A DNA stretch of 49,009 bases from Pseudomonas sp. BGI-2 (GCF_004310295.1 NZ_SISB01000048.1:1-49009), one strand, 5' to 3'. Positions 8,958-17,800 are shown, counted from the first letter of the stretch. The notes: a model not told the origin generated them from the sequence alone. A program made the numbers and translations.

Positions 8958-9639
8958 TGCCATTCTCCACACCCAGGGCAATCAGTGCTGCGGCGGCCGC
9001 TACCTGTTCGGCAATACGACGACTCACACCCTGACCTCGGCTTTTTTCATTCAGTAAGGTGATTTCACATTCGACGAAGAACGTCCGGCAATGCGGCTCA
9101 CCCTGGATATCCACCACTTCGTAACGCGGCAGCTCGCAACCACGCGATTGCAGAAATTCCTGCAGGCGGGTTTTTGGATCTTTGTTGGTGTCGACCAGCG
9201 TCAGGCCTTCGAACTCACCGGCCAGCCAGGCCAGCACGCGCTCGCGCGCCATGTCCATGCCAGCATCGAGGTAGATCGCACCAATCAGTGCTTCCAGGGC
9301 ATCGGCCAGAATCGACTCGCGACGGAAGCCGCCGCTTTTCAACTCACCGGAGCCCAGGCGCAGGTATTCGCCCAGGTCGAAACCGCGGGCCAGTACGGCC
9401 AGCGTCTCACCTTTCACCAGGCGTGCGCGCAAACGCGACAACTGGCCTTCGCGGGCCAGCGGGAAGCGATCGAACAGCGCCTCGCCAGCGACGAAGTTGA
9501 GGATGGCATCACCGAGGAATTCCAGGCGTTCGTTGTTGCGCCCGGCAAAACTGCGGTGAGTCAGGGCCAGGACCATCAGTTCCTGATCCTTGAAGGTGTA
9601 GCCGAGCTGACGCTCTAGACGGCTTAAGGAGACGCTCAC
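8950..9639 (-). CDS. rnc: Ribonuclease III
   Basis: RNase III cuts double-stranded RNA, including the rRNA precursor. The 229-residue product has the signature NERLEFLGDAILNFV with the catalytic acidic residues in the N-terminal endonuclease domain. A C-terminal double-stranded-RNA-binding domain of about 70 residues begins near DPKTRLQEFLQ. The start is GTG at 9639, giving MSVSLSRLERQLGYTF as in other pseudomonads. It overlaps the stop of the small upstream reading frame by 3 bases (GTGA) and its own end overlaps era. Confidence 0.97.
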   Translation of the reverse strand: MSVSLSRLERQLGYTFKDQELMVLALTHRSFAGRNNERLEFLGDAILNFVAGEALFDRFPLAREGQLSRLRARLVKGETLAVLARGFDLGEYLRLGSGELKSGGFRRESILADALEALIGAIYLDAGMDMARERVLAWLAGEFEGLTLVDTNKDPKTRLQEFLQSRGCELPRYEVVDIQGEPHCRTFFVECEITLLNEKSRGQGVSRRIAEQVAAAAALIALGVENGND

Positions 9640-9755
9640 GGTTTACCCACGCTGAGTTCGTGGCTGGATTCCACCGCCATGGCCGTGGTGCGGCGCAGGC
9701 TTGGGACAATTAACGCTGTGTTCAAAAATAACGTCCTGAATATCATTGGCTTCAT
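9636..9755 (-). CDS. Small ORF (39 aa) coupled to rnc, unrecognised
   Basis: An ATG at 9755 opens 39 codons ending in a TGA that overlaps the GTG start of rnc. The product begins MKPMIFRTLFLNTALIVP, a basic-hydrophobic N-terminus resembling a signal sequence, and ends ELSVGKP. I do not recognise it. It occupies the place where P. aeruginosa has a larger gene (PA0769, DUF4845) between lepB and rnc. It may be a leader peptide, a remnant, or chance. No clear Shine-Dalgarno sequence precedes it. Confidence 0.3.
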   Translation of the reverse strand: MKPMIFRTLFLNTALIVPSLRRTTAMAVESSHELSVGKP

Positions 9756-9793
9756 GCTTTCGGCGCCGATTGTGTCGACTCCAGAAATGCATT

Positions 9794-9816
9794 CGGCGCT
9801 GTGTTCAACAGCGCCG
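9794..9816 (-). terminator. Hairpin downstream of lepB
   Basis: A perfect 9-bp stem (CGGCGCTGT, 9794-9802, with 9808-9816) and 5-base loop starts 8 bp after the lepB stop. There is no T run, so it is more likely an attenuating or mRNA-protecting hairpin than a full terminator. Confidence 0.5.
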
Positions 9817-9823
9817 TGTGTGA

Positions 9824-10678
9824 TTACTTGATCAGGCCAACCCGCGAGAAATTCGGCAGGTGACTGAGTTTGGGTTCCGGCCAGCTCATCCAGACTGCGA
9901 AGGCCTTGCCGACGATATTCTTGTCGGGAACCATGCCCAGCAGATCCTTGGGAATGCTCGGATCATCCCAGTAGCGACTGTCGTTGGAGTTGTCGCGGTT
10001 GTCGCCCATCATGAAATAGTGCCCGGCCGGCACGGTCCACGAATGGTCCGGCGTTGCGCGGTAGCGGCTCATTTCCTTGCGGATCAAGTGCTCGGCCACG
10101 CCGAGTTTTTCCTTGTAGAGCTCGGCACTGCCCAGCGTGCCCGGCTCGGAGCCGACCCGTTGTTCGGCAATCGATTCGCCGTTGACAAACAAGCGCTTGT
10201 CGGCGGTGTAACGAATCTGGTCACCCGGCAGGCCCACCACACGCTTGATGTAGTTGACGTTCGGATCGCTCGGGTAGCGGAACACCATCACATCGCCGCG
10301 CTGCGGATCACCGACTTCGATGACTTTCTTGTCGAGCACCGGCAGGCGGATCCCGTAAGAAAACTTGTTCACCAGAATGAAGTCGCCGACGTCCAGGGTC
10401 GGTTTCATCGAGCCGGAAGGAATCTGGAACGGCTCCACGAGGAACGAACGCAGCACCAGCACGATGAACAACACCGGGAAGAACGACTTGCCGTATTCGA
10501 CCAGCAGCGGCTCTTTGTTCAGTTTCTCGACGACCACCATGTCAGCCTGGCTGACGCTCCCCTGATAGGAGTTGATGGCAGCCCGGCGCCGAGGCGCCAG
10601 GAACAGCAGATCGAGCAACGCCAACAGGCCGCAGACGAACACGGCGATGACCAGCAACAGCGGGAAATTTAGTGACAT
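9824..10678 (-). CDS. lepB: Signal peptidase I
   Basis: Signal peptidase I removes signal peptides from exported proteins at the outer face of the inner membrane. The 284-residue product has two N-terminal membrane segments (about residues 5-27 and 66-80). The catalytic Ser90 lies in IPSGSMKPTL and the general base Lys145 in NYIKRVVGLPGD, followed by the conserved GDNRDNSNDSRYWD box. Both catalytic positions match the E. coli numbering. The gene starts 5 bp after the lepA stop, so it is in the lepA operon, as is usual. Confidence 0.97.
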   Translation of the reverse strand: MSLNFPLLLVIAVFVCGLLALLDLLFLAPRRRAAINSYQGSVSQADMVVVEKLNKEPLLVEYGKSFFPVLFIVLVLRSFLVEPFQIPSGSMKPTLDVGDFILVNKFSYGIRLPVLDKKVIEVGDPQRGDVMVFRYPSDPNVNYIKRVVGLPGDQIRYTADKRLFVNGESIAEQRVGSEPGTLGSAELYKEKLGVAEHLIRKEMSRYRATPDHSWTVPAGHYFMMGDNRDNSNDSRYWDDPSIPKDLLGMVPDKNIVGKAFAVWMSWPEPKLSHLPNFSRVGLIK

Positions 10679-10683
10679 AGGAC

Positions 10684-12483
10684 CTAACTATCCAACCTGA
10701 GCACCGCAAGGAAGGCTTCTTGTGGAATTTCCACGTTGCCGACTTGCTTCATGCGTTTTTTACCGGCCTTCTGCTTTTCAAGCAGCTTTTTCTTACGGCT
10801 TACGTCACCGCCGTAGCATTTGGCCAATACGTTCTTTCTGAGAGCCTTGACGGAGGTCCGCGCAATGATCTGCCCGCCAATGGCGGCCTGGATCGCGACG
10901 TCGAACATCTGGCGCGGAATCAGTTCTTTCATCTTCTCGGTCAACTGGCGACCTTTGTAGTGCGCGTTATCCTTGTGCACGATCAGCGCCAGGGCGTCGA
11001 CCTTGTCACCGTTGATCAGCACATCCAGTTTCACCAGATTAGCTGATTGATAACGGTCGAAATGGTAATCCAGCGAAGCATAACCGCGGCTGGTGGACTT
11101 CAGACGGTCGAAGAAGTCGAGGACCACTTCGTTCATCGGCAAATCGTAGGTCACCTGGACCTGCGTACCGAGGAACAACATGTCGTGCTGCACACCACGC
11201 TTCTCGATGCACAGGGTAATGACGTTGCCCAGATGCTCTTGCGGCACAAGAATGTTGGCCCGCACGATCGGTTCGCGCATGTCTTCGATCGAGGACAGGT
11301 CTGGAAGCTTCGACGGGTTGTCGACGTAAATCGTTTCACCGGTTTTCAGCAACAGCTCGAAAATAACCGTCGGCGCCGTGGTGATCAGGTCCAGGTCGTA
11401 CTCGCGCTCCAGGCGCTCCTGGATGATTTCCATGTGCAGCATGCCGAGGAACCCGCAACGGAAGCCGAAGCCCAGGGCGTCGGAGCTTTCCGGGGTGTAC
11501 TGCAGGGACGAGTCGTTGAGCGTGAGCTTTTGCAGGGCTTCACGGAAATCTTCGAAGTCGTCGGAGCTGACCGGGAACAGGCCGGCGTAGACCTGCGGCT
11601 GAATGCGTTTGAAGCCTGGCAGCACGTCAACGTCTGGCGTGGAGCTCAAGGTCAGGGTGTCACCGACCGGTGCACCGTGAATGTCCTTGATGCCGGCAAT
11701 GATGAAGCCCACTTCGCCGGCCTTCAGGTCAACAGTGGCGGTGTGTTTCGGGTTGAAGACACCGACGCTGTCCACCAGGTGGATCTTGCCGGTGGATTTG
11801 ACCAGGATCTTGTCGCCCTTCTTCACGCGACCGTGGCGCACGCGCACCAGGGAAACAACGCCCAGGTAATTGTCGAACCAGGAATCGATGATCAACGCTT
11901 GCAGCGGATCTTCATAGTTGCCGGTTGGCGCAGGAATGGTCTTGACCAGGCGCTCGAGCACTTCGTCGACGCCCAGACCGGTCTTGGCACTGCACTCGAC
12001 CGCATCGGTGGCATCGATGCCGATGATTTTTTCGATTTCTTCTTTGACGCGGTCCGGATCGGCCTGCGGCAGGTCGATCTTGTTCAGGACCGGCATCACT
12101 TCCAGGCCCTGCTCAATCGCGGTGTAGCAGTTGGCAACCGATTGCGCTTCAACGCCTTGACCGGCATCGACCACCAGCAACGCGCCTTCACAGGCCGCCA
12201 GCGACCGGCTGACTTCATAGGTGAAGTCGACGTGGCCCGGGGTGTCAATGAAGTTCAGCTGGTACTTGATGCCATCGCGAGCGGTGTAATACAGGGTGAC
12301 GCTGTGGGCCTTGATGGTGATCCCGCGTTCACGTTCCAGGTCCATGGAGTCCAGCACCTGGGCTTCCATTTCGCGCTCGGCGAGGCCGCCACACATCTGG
12401 ATGAAGCGATCGGCCAGCGTCGACTTGCCATGGTCAATGTGGGCGATGATGGAGAAATTGCGGATATGACTCAAATCACTCAC
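10684..12483 (-). CDS. lepA: Elongation factor 4 (LepA) GTPase
   Basis: LepA is a ribosome-bound translational GTPase related to EF-G, linked to ribosome assembly and back-translocation. The 599-residue product has the G1 motif AHIDHGKS (residues 14-21), RGITIKAH, DTPGHVDF and NKIDLP. EF-G-like domains II, III and V follow, and then the LepA-specific C-terminal domain (GGQIIARTSVKALRKNV, KQVGNVEIPQEAFLAVL). Start ATG at 12483. In P. aeruginosa and P. putida the gene lies downstream of mucD; here lptG lies upstream instead. Confidence 0.97.
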   Translation of the reverse strand: MSDLSHIRNFSIIAHIDHGKSTLADRFIQMCGGLAEREMEAQVLDSMDLERERGITIKAHSVTLYYTARDGIKYQLNFIDTPGHVDFTYEVSRSLAACEGALLVVDAGQGVEAQSVANCYTAIEQGLEVMPVLNKIDLPQADPDRVKEEIEKIIGIDATDAVECSAKTGLGVDEVLERLVKTIPAPTGNYEDPLQALIIDSWFDNYLGVVSLVRVRHGRVKKGDKILVKSTGKIHLVDSVGVFNPKHTATVDLKAGEVGFIIAGIKDIHGAPVGDTLTLSSTPDVDVLPGFKRIQPQVYAGLFPVSSDDFEDFREALQKLTLNDSSLQYTPESSDALGFGFRCGFLGMLHMEIIQERLEREYDLDLITTAPTVIFELLLKTGETIYVDNPSKLPDLSSIEDMREPIVRANILVPQEHLGNVITLCIEKRGVQHDMLFLGTQVQVTYDLPMNEVVLDFFDRLKSTSRGYASLDYHFDRYQSANLVKLDVLINGDKVDALALIVHKDNAHYKGRQLTEKMKELIPRQMFDVAIQAAIGGQIIARTSVKALRKNVLAKCYGGDVSRKKKLLEKQKAGKKRMKQVGNVEIPQEAFLAVLRLDS

Positions 12484-12535
12484 GGATCAACACTCAAAAA
12501 GGCTGCAGGCATAGCCCGCCGAAAAATAGCCGGGA

Positions 12536-12565
12536 ATTGTACCTGATCCACGGCGCAAGCGTCAC
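12536..12565 (-). promoter_or_regulatory. Probable lepA promoter
   Basis: On the minus strand, GTGACG (12560-12565) and TACAAT (12536-12541) are spaced by 18 bp. The pair lies about 50 bp before the lepA ATG and just after the terminator at 12.6 kb. This fits lepA being transcribed independently of lptFG. Confidence 0.55.
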
Positions 12566-12588
12566 GTTCGCAGGTCAGACGGCACCTA

Positions 12589-12626
12589 CAAAAACGCCCC
12601 GGTCTTGCGACAGGGGCGTTTTTTGT
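12589..12626 (-). terminator. Terminator of lptF-lptG
   Basis: The stem ACGCCCC/GGGGCGT closes a 12-base loop (GGTCTTGCGACA). On the minus strand a T run follows, and flanking A and T runs make it usable in both directions. It separates lptG from lepA. Confidence 0.85.
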
Positions 12627-12654
12627 GACCCGCGGGGTCGGGAAAAACCCGTGA

Positions 12655-13716
12655 TCAGCCGGCTCGGCGCAACAGCCAGACACCGGCCAGGGCACAGACG
12701 CCGGCCGGAACCAGCACCGCAAACAGCGGCGAGAATCCGAACACCAGGCTCGAAGGCCCCAGCAAATCCTGGACGATGCGAAAGGTGAAGCCGACGAGCA
12801 CCCCAGTGAACACCCGCTGACCGAGGGTCACCGAGCGCAACGGGCCAAAGATGAAGGAAATCGCCATCAATACCAGCGCCGCGGTCACCAGCGGCTGCAA
12901 CACCTTGACCCAAAACGCCAGCCAGTAACGGCCGTTGCTCAACCCCTGGTCAGCCAGGTAGTGGATGTAACCCCACAGGCCGCTGATCGACAGCGTGTCA
13001 GGCGACATCACCACCGTGCTCAGCAGTTGCGGACTCAAGGCGACATCCCAACGCTCGTCGGGGGTGGTGACCACTTCGGTGCTCTTTTCATGGAACAGCG
13101 TGGTGGTGACGTCGCTCAACTGCCAGTGATCCTGATCGAACTTCGCCCGCTTGGCGAAGCTGGACGACAGCATATGACGCTCATTATCGAAACGATAACG
13201 GGTGACGCCGTACAGCAAACCGTTCGGTTGCACAGAGTTGACGTGAATGAACTCATCACCCTGGCGGTGCCACAGACCATGCTTGGCGCTCTGCGCATCG
13301 CCGCCACCCTGAGCCAGGGAGCGGTTGGCCTGAGCGGTGACTTCGGTGGCCGGCGCGACGTATTCGCCGATCAGCACACCCACCACCATCAGGACCAGCA
13401 TTGGCTTCATGACCGCCCAGACGATCCGGCCGACCGACACGCCGGCGGCGCGCATGATAGTCAGCTCGCTGTGGCTGGCCAGGCTGCCAAGGCCGATCAG
13501 GCAACCGATCAGCGCCGCCATTGGCAACATGTCGTACAAACGACGGGGCGCGGTCAGCAAGACGTAACTCAAAACGTCCATCAAGGTGTAGGTATCGCTG
13601 ACCTCACTCATCTCATCGATGAAGGCAAACAGTGTCGCCAGGCCAAGAATAATCCCCAGTACCGCCAGGATTGCTACGAATACGCTGCTACCGATGTAGC
13701 GATCCAGCTTAACCAC
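12655..13716 (-). CDS. lptG: LPS export ABC transporter permease LptG
   Basis: LptG pairs with LptF in the LptB2FG complex that pulls lipopolysaccharide from the inner membrane onto the LptC-LptA bridge. The 353-residue product has three N-terminal membrane helices (first one about residues 14-33), a periplasmic beta-jellyroll (about 130-265) and three C-terminal helices. The N-terminus MVKLDRYIGSSVFVAIL and ELTIMRAAGVSVGRI are characteristic of LptG. The start is GTG at 13716, overlapping the lptF stop by 8 bases, so the two are coupled. A terminator lies downstream. Confidence 0.95.
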   Translation of the reverse strand: MVKLDRYIGSSVFVAILAVLGIILGLATLFAFIDEMSEVSDTYTLMDVLSYVLLTAPRRLYDMLPMAALIGCLIGLGSLASHSELTIMRAAGVSVGRIVWAVMKPMLVLMVVGVLIGEYVAPATEVTAQANRSLAQGGGDAQSAKHGLWHRQGDEFIHVNSVQPNGLLYGVTRYRFDNERHMLSSSFAKRAKFDQDHWQLSDVTTTLFHEKSTEVVTTPDERWDVALSPQLLSTVVMSPDTLSISGLWGYIHYLADQGLSNGRYWLAFWVKVLQPLVTAALVLMAISFIFGPLRSVTLGQRVFTGVLVGFTFRIVQDLLGPSSLVFGFSPLFAVLVPAGVCALAGVWLLRRAG

Positions 13717-14827
13717 GGGCCACCTCCAATGCGGCTCGGCGACTCGCCATCTTCAAGCGCAACGGCTCCCAATAGAGCAAGCCCAGGCCAATGGCCAGGA
13801 AAATCGCGTGCACCCACCACAACCCCAGCGCCGGCGGGATCTTGCCTTTTTCGAGGGCGCCGCGCGCGGCAATCAGGATGCTCAGGTAAGCCATATAAAG
13901 AAGAATCGCCGGCAGCAGCTTGAGGAAACGCCCCTGGCGTGGATTGACCCGCGACAGCGGCACCGCCATCAGGGTCACGATGAACACCAGCAACGGCAGG
14001 GACAGACGCCATTGCAGTTCAGTGCGCGAGCGGATGTCATCGCTGCCGATCAAAGAACGGGTGGTCATTGCATCGCGGTCGGTGACTTCGTCGCTGACGT
14101 CCGGCTTGGGCAGCAATACGCCGTACTCCTCGTATTTGATCGCCCGGTAGTCGGCCTGCCCCGGGTTACCGTCGTAGCGATAGCCGTTGTCGAGAATCAG
14201 GTAGCGGTTGCCGTCAGGGCGGATTTCCTGACGGCCCCTCTCGGCCACCAGCACGGAAATCCCGCGATCCTTCTTGTCGGAGTTGATGTTTTTTTGCGAA
14301 ATGAACACCCCCCCCAGATTGATACGGTCATCCGACAGCTGTTCGGTGTAAGTCACCCGGGTACCGTCGCGCAGGGCCTGGAAACGACCCGGCTCCAGGG
14401 TATCGAACTCGGTCAGCGCGTCCTGCTTGTTCAGCAGCAACTGGAACTGATTGGCACCTTGTGGCGCCAGGCTCAGACTCAGCCACGCCACGACCAGCGC
14501 AACCAGCGTGGCCGGAAACAGCGTCATGGCAAACAGACGTTGCTGACTCATGCCGGTGGCCGACAACACGGTCATTTCGCTTTCGAGGTACAGGCGGCCG
14601 TAGGCCAGCAGGATCCCGAGAAACAGGCCCAGCGGCAGGATAAGCTGCAGGAAACCTGGCAGACGAAAGCCCATGATCAGGAACAGGGAGCCCGGATCCA
14701 GCAGGCCCGAGGCCGCCTGGGCGAGGTATTTGATGAAGCGACCGCTCATGATGATGACCAGCAGCACGGCGCTGACGGCGCTCAAGGTCAACAGGACTTC
14801 GCGGGACAGATAACGGAAGACAATCAA
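13709..14827 (-). CDS. lptF: LPS export ABC transporter permease LptF
   Basis: LptF is the partner permease of LptG in lipopolysaccharide export. The 372-residue product has the same six-helix plus periplasmic jellyroll layout. Recognisable parts are VFRYLSREVLLTLSAVSAVL, the SEMTVLSATGMSQQRL coupling region and the PLSRVNPRQGRFLKLLPA loop before the C-terminal helices. The frame opens with GTG at 14836, but a TTG at 14827 lies 7 bases after a TGGAG Shine-Dalgarno and gives the usual MIVFRYLS terminus, so I prefer TTG. It is divergent from pepA, as in other pseudomonads. Confidence 0.94.
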   Translation of the reverse strand: MIVFRYLSREVLLTLSAVSAVLLVIIMSGRFIKYLAQAASGLLDPGSLFLIMGFRLPGFLQLILPLGLFLGILLAYGRLYLESEMTVLSATGMSQQRLFAMTLFPATLVALVVAWLSLSLAPQGANQFQLLLNKQDALTEFDTLEPGRFQALRDGTRVTYTEQLSDDRINLGGVFISQKNINSDKKDRGISVLVAERGRQEIRPDGNRYLILDNGYRYDGNPGQADYRAIKYEEYGVLLPKPDVSDEVTDRDAMTTRSLIGSDDIRSRTELQWRLSLPLLVFIVTLMAVPLSRVNPRQGRFLKLLPAILLYMAYLSILIAARGALEKGKIPPALGLWWVHAIFLAIGLGLLYWEPLRLKMASRRAALEVARG

Positions 14828-14918
14828 ACCAGACACTCCAGGGTTGTCAGGCTAAGGCGGCCAAACAAGCAAACGTATCAGACAGCCCGCAGGGCAGGGC
14901 CGCCGAAAAAGTTGGCGC

Positions 14919-14947
14919 ATTATCCTGTGATTGAGTGCGCCTGTCAC
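14919..14947 (-). promoter_or_regulatory. Probable lptF promoter
   Basis: Minus-strand hexamers GTGACA (14942-14947) and GATAAT (14919-14924) are spaced by exactly 17 bp, close to the sigma-70 consensus. The pair lies in the roughly 300-bp divergent region between lptF and pepA. No comparably good pair was found for pepA. Confidence 0.65.
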
Positions 14948-15133
14948 TGCGCATGCTCAAGCAGGCGGGTAATGCGTTGAAGATCGTACAACCGAGGGTT
15001 GTCAGGCGCAGTGAGCGAGGTTCAAACTGCGGCCTTTGTCGCGGGCCGTGACCTGCGTCTTTCTATTTATAAGCAAGCGTCTGTGCGCCGCCGTTTTGCC
15101 CGCGCACGTTGACCATTAATTCAGGGACCCGAC

Positions 15134-16624
15134 ATGGAACTGGTTGTAAAAAGCGTTAGCCCAGAAACGTTGAAGACCGCCACTCTGGTGGTCGCCGTCG
15201 GCGAAGGCAGCAAGCTCGGCGCCGTGGCAAAACAACTCGACGAACTGAGCGGCGGCGCCATCAGCGCGGTACTCAAGCGCGGCGACCTGACCGGCAAAGT
15301 CGGCCAGAGCCTGCTGCTGCACAGCCTGCCTAACCTCAAGGCCGAGCGCGTTCTGCTGGTCGGCGTGGGCAAGGACGAAGAGCTGGGCGACCGCCCGTTC
15401 CGTAAAATCATCGCTGGCGTCCTCAACACCCTTAAAGGCCTGGGCGGCACCGACGCCGTGCTGGCGCTGGACGAAGTCGTGGTCAAAGGCCGCGACAGCT
15501 ACGGCAAAACCCGCATGCTGGCCGAAACCCTGGTGGACGGCGAATACACCTTCGACCAGTTCAAGAGCCAGAAAGCCGAACCGCGCTCCCTGAAGAAGAT
15601 CACTCTGGTGACCATCAAGGCTGCACAGGCCGAAGTCGAGCGCGCCGCGGCCCACGCCACTGCGATCGCTAACGGCATGGCGTTCACCCGCGACCTGGGC
15701 AACCTGCCACCGAACATTTGCCACCCGACATTCCTCGGCGAACAAGCCAAGAACCTGGGAAAGGAATTCAAGAGCCTGAAAGTCGAAGTCCTTGATGAGA
15801 AGAAGATCAAGGAACTGGGCATGGGCTCGTTCTACGCCGTCGGCCAGGGCAGCGCGCAACCGCCACGCCTGATCGTCATGCAATACAACGGCGGCAAGAA
15901 ATCCGAGAAGCCGTATGCACTGGTCGGCAAAGGCATCACCTTTGACACCGGCGGCATCAGCCTGAAACCGGGTGCCGGCATGGATGAAATGAAGTACGAC
16001 ATGGGCGGCGCGGCCAGCGTGTTCGGCACCCTGCGCGCCGTGCTCGAGCTGAAGCTGCCGATCAACCTGGTGTGCATCCTGGCCTGCGCCGAGAACATGC
16101 CGAGCGGCAACGCTTCGCGCCCAGGCGACATCGTCACCACCATGAGCGGCCAGACTGTTGAAATCCTCAATACCGACGCCGAAGGCCGTCTGGTGCTGTG
16201 CGATGCACTGACCTACTCCGAGCGCTTCAAGCCGCAAGCCGTGATCGATATCGCGACCCTGACCGGCGCTTGCGTCGTTGCCCTGGGTTCCCACACTTCC
16301 GGCCTGCTGGGCAACAACGACGAGCTGATCGGTCAACTGCTGAGCGCCGGCAAGGCTGCCGACGACCGCGCCTGGCAACTGCCGCTGTTCGATGAGTACC
16401 AAGAGCAGCTGGACAGCCCGTTCGCCGACATCGCCAACATCGGCGGCCCGAAAGCCGGCACCATCACTGCAGCCTGCTTCCTGTCGCGGTTCACCAAAAA
16501 CCTGAACTGGGCGCACCTGGACATCGCCGGCACCGCATGGACCAGCGGCGGCAAGGACAAGGGCGCCACTGGCCGTCCGGTTCCGTTGCTGACCCAATAC
16601 CTGCTGGACCGCGCCAAAGCCTGA
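15134..16624 (+). CDS. pepA: Leucyl aminopeptidase, M17 family
   Basis: PepA is a hexameric dizinc (or manganese) aminopeptidase that removes N-terminal residues. In some gamma-proteobacteria it also binds DNA as a regulator. The 496-residue product has an N-terminal macro-like domain and a C-terminal catalytic domain with the M17 signature NTDAEGRL, the metal-binding region LVGKGITFDTGGISLKPG and SGNASRPGDIVTTMSG. Start ATG at 15134 follows CAGGGACCCGAC. It is first in the pepA-holC-valS run; a hairpin and 60 bp separate it from holC. Confidence 0.97.
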   Translation: MELVVKSVSPETLKTATLVVAVGEGSKLGAVAKQLDELSGGAISAVLKRGDLTGKVGQSLLLHSLPNLKAERVLLVGVGKDEELGDRPFRKIIAGVLNTLKGLGGTDAVLALDEVVVKGRDSYGKTRMLAETLVDGEYTFDQFKSQKAEPRSLKKITLVTIKAAQAEVERAAAHATAIANGMAFTRDLGNLPPNICHPTFLGEQAKNLGKEFKSLKVEVLDEKKIKELGMGSFYAVGQGSAQPPRLIVMQYNGGKKSEKPYALVGKGITFDTGGISLKPGAGMDEMKYDMGGAASVFGTLRAVLELKLPINLVCILACAENMPSGNASRPGDIVTTMSGQTVEILNTDAEGRLVLCDALTYSERFKPQAVIDIATLTGACVVALGSHTSGLLGNNDELIGQLLSAGKAADDRAWQLPLFDEYQEQLDSPFADIANIGGPKAGTITAACFLSRFTKNLNWAHLDIAGTAWTSGGKDKGATGRPVPLLTQYLLDRAKA

Positions 16625-16641
16625 AACCGATGACCTCGGGT

Positions 16642-16663
16642 GGCGTCACTTCCGGGTGACGCC
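16642..16663 (+). other. Intercistronic hairpin pepA-holC
   Basis: A perfect 8-bp stem GGCGTCAC/GTGACGCC with a 6-base loop lies between the pepA stop and the holC start. No T run follows, so it is not a strong terminator; it may protect the pepA message from 3' decay. Confidence 0.5.
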
Positions 16664-16684
16664 GTTCGTGGCTCAGGAACCGCA

Positions 16685-17113
16685 ATGACCAAAGTCGACT
16701 TCTATATCCTGCCCAGCGCCGATCCGTCGGCACGGCTGGATTTTGCCTGCAAACTCACCGAAAAAGCCTGGCGCATGGGCCACCGCATTTACCTGCATTG
16801 CAGCGATGCCGCCCAACGCGAGGATCTCGATGCACGTTTATGGGCTTTCAAGGGTGAAAGCTTCGTGCCTCACGGGCCTGCCGAAAGCGAACCTGAGGGT
16901 TTGATTGTGCTGGGGCTGGGTGATGACTGCGGTCCGCATCAGGATCTGCTGGTCAATCTCGACCTGAAAGTGCCGGTGTTCGCCAAACAGTTCGCCCGCG
17001 TGGCGGAAGTGGTGGTGGAAGATCCGACGATTCGTGCGGCCGCGCGGGAGAGTTTCCGTTTCTATCGCGAACAGGGCTATCCTCTGCAAGATCACCGATT
17101 ACAGCGACTTTGA
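16685..17113 (+). CDS. holC: DNA polymerase III subunit chi
   Basis: The chi subunit links the clamp loader (through psi) to single-stranded-DNA-binding protein at the replication fork. The 142-residue product has the family start MTKVDFYILPSADP, the CKLTEKAWRMGHRIYLHC Rossmann-like segment and the C-terminal ARESFRFYREQGYPLQ. The ATG at 16685 is chosen over an open frame reaching 16640 because it gives the family terminus. The next gene begins 8 bp after its stop, so they form one transcript. Confidence 0.95.
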   Translation: MTKVDFYILPSADPSARLDFACKLTEKAWRMGHRIYLHCSDAAQREDLDARLWAFKGESFVPHGPAESEPEGLIVLGLGDDCGPHQDLLVNLDLKVPVFAKQFARVAEVVVEDPTIRAAARESFRFYREQGYPLQDHRLQRL

Positions 17114-17121
17114 GCATTCCG

Positions 17122-17508
17122 ATGGACACTCCAAAACCGCAACAGAAGTCCGCGCACCTGCTGGATGACCTCGAGTCGATCCGCCAACTGCTCGGCGATG
17201 ACAACCTGCAACCGCCGCTGCTGACCGACACGGTCGAAGACGGTGATCAGGAACAGATTCCGATGTTGTTCGACTCCGTCAGCGGTGCGCCGCAGGACGT
17301 CGAACCGACACCACCCGCCCCTGCCGCGCAACCGGCACCGGCGGCCGGCAAAGGTCCTGATGCCTTGCTGCATCTCGACAGCGAACTGCGTGCTGCTGCG
17401 ATGTTGATCATGCAAGACGTGATCGATGATTTTGCACCGCACATTGAAACCGAAATCAAGCGCCGGCTGGATGCGCGGATGGAGCGGTTGCTTAGCCAGT
17501 ACGAATAA
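17122..17508 (+). CDS. Conserved small protein between holC and valS
   Basis: A 128-residue protein of unknown function; P. aeruginosa has a gene in the same place (PA3833). It begins MDTPKPQQKSAHLLDDLESI. A proline/alanine-rich linker follows (about residues 58-80, TPPAPAAQPAPAAGKG), then a predicted helical C-terminus that is acidic then basic (LIMQDVIDDFAPHIETEIKR), which may form a short coiled coil. The ATG at 17122 is preferred to TTG at 17110. Its constant place beside holC suggests but does not prove a link to DNA polymerase III. No membrane segment or signal peptide is seen. Confidence 0.8.
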   Translation: MDTPKPQQKSAHLLDDLESIRQLLGDDNLQPPLLTDTVEDGDQEQIPMLFDSVSGAPQDVEPTPPAPAAQPAPAAGKGPDALLHLDSELRAAAMLIMQDVIDDFAPHIETEIKRRLDARMERLLSQYE

Positions 17509-17530
17509 CACCCTCTCCTGTGGAAGCAAG

Positions 17531-17689
17531 CCTTTGTGGTGAGGGGATTTAGCGAAACGTCGCACCGCCCCGTTGGGCTGCGAAGCGGCCCCCAGCATTT
17601 CATTCGCACTACGCATTTACAGAGTTGACGACTGCTGCGTAGCCGAACGGGGTGGTGCGGCATTCCGATTAACCCCCTCGCCACAAAGG
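17531..17689. repeat. Long imperfect inverted repeat of a non-REP family
   Basis: Outer arms CCTTTGTGGTGAGGGG (17531-17546) and its complement (17674-17689, one mismatch) enclose second inner arms around CGCACCGCCCCGTTGGGCTG and GCCGAACGGGGTGGTGCGG. About 50 bp of unique sequence lies in the centre. The outer arms share the GTGGCGAGGGG core with the palindrome at 23.95 kb. It lies in the 292-bp gap before valS, which otherwise holds only a possible TATACT -10 near 17750. Confidence 0.75.
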
Positions 17690-17800
17690 CTCACTCCCAC
17701 ATTAGGTCTGCGCGCCGTCCGCCCCTGCTCGCCCTCTGCCCCATGCCCCGCTATACTTGCCGGCTTTTCCTGAATAAATGCCAATAGGGTCCCGCCGCGC

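Noticed and set aside
14828..15133. Strong pepA promoter (TATAAG near 15068)
   Set aside because: No acceptable -35 at 16-18 bp; only the lptF promoter on the other strand was convincing.
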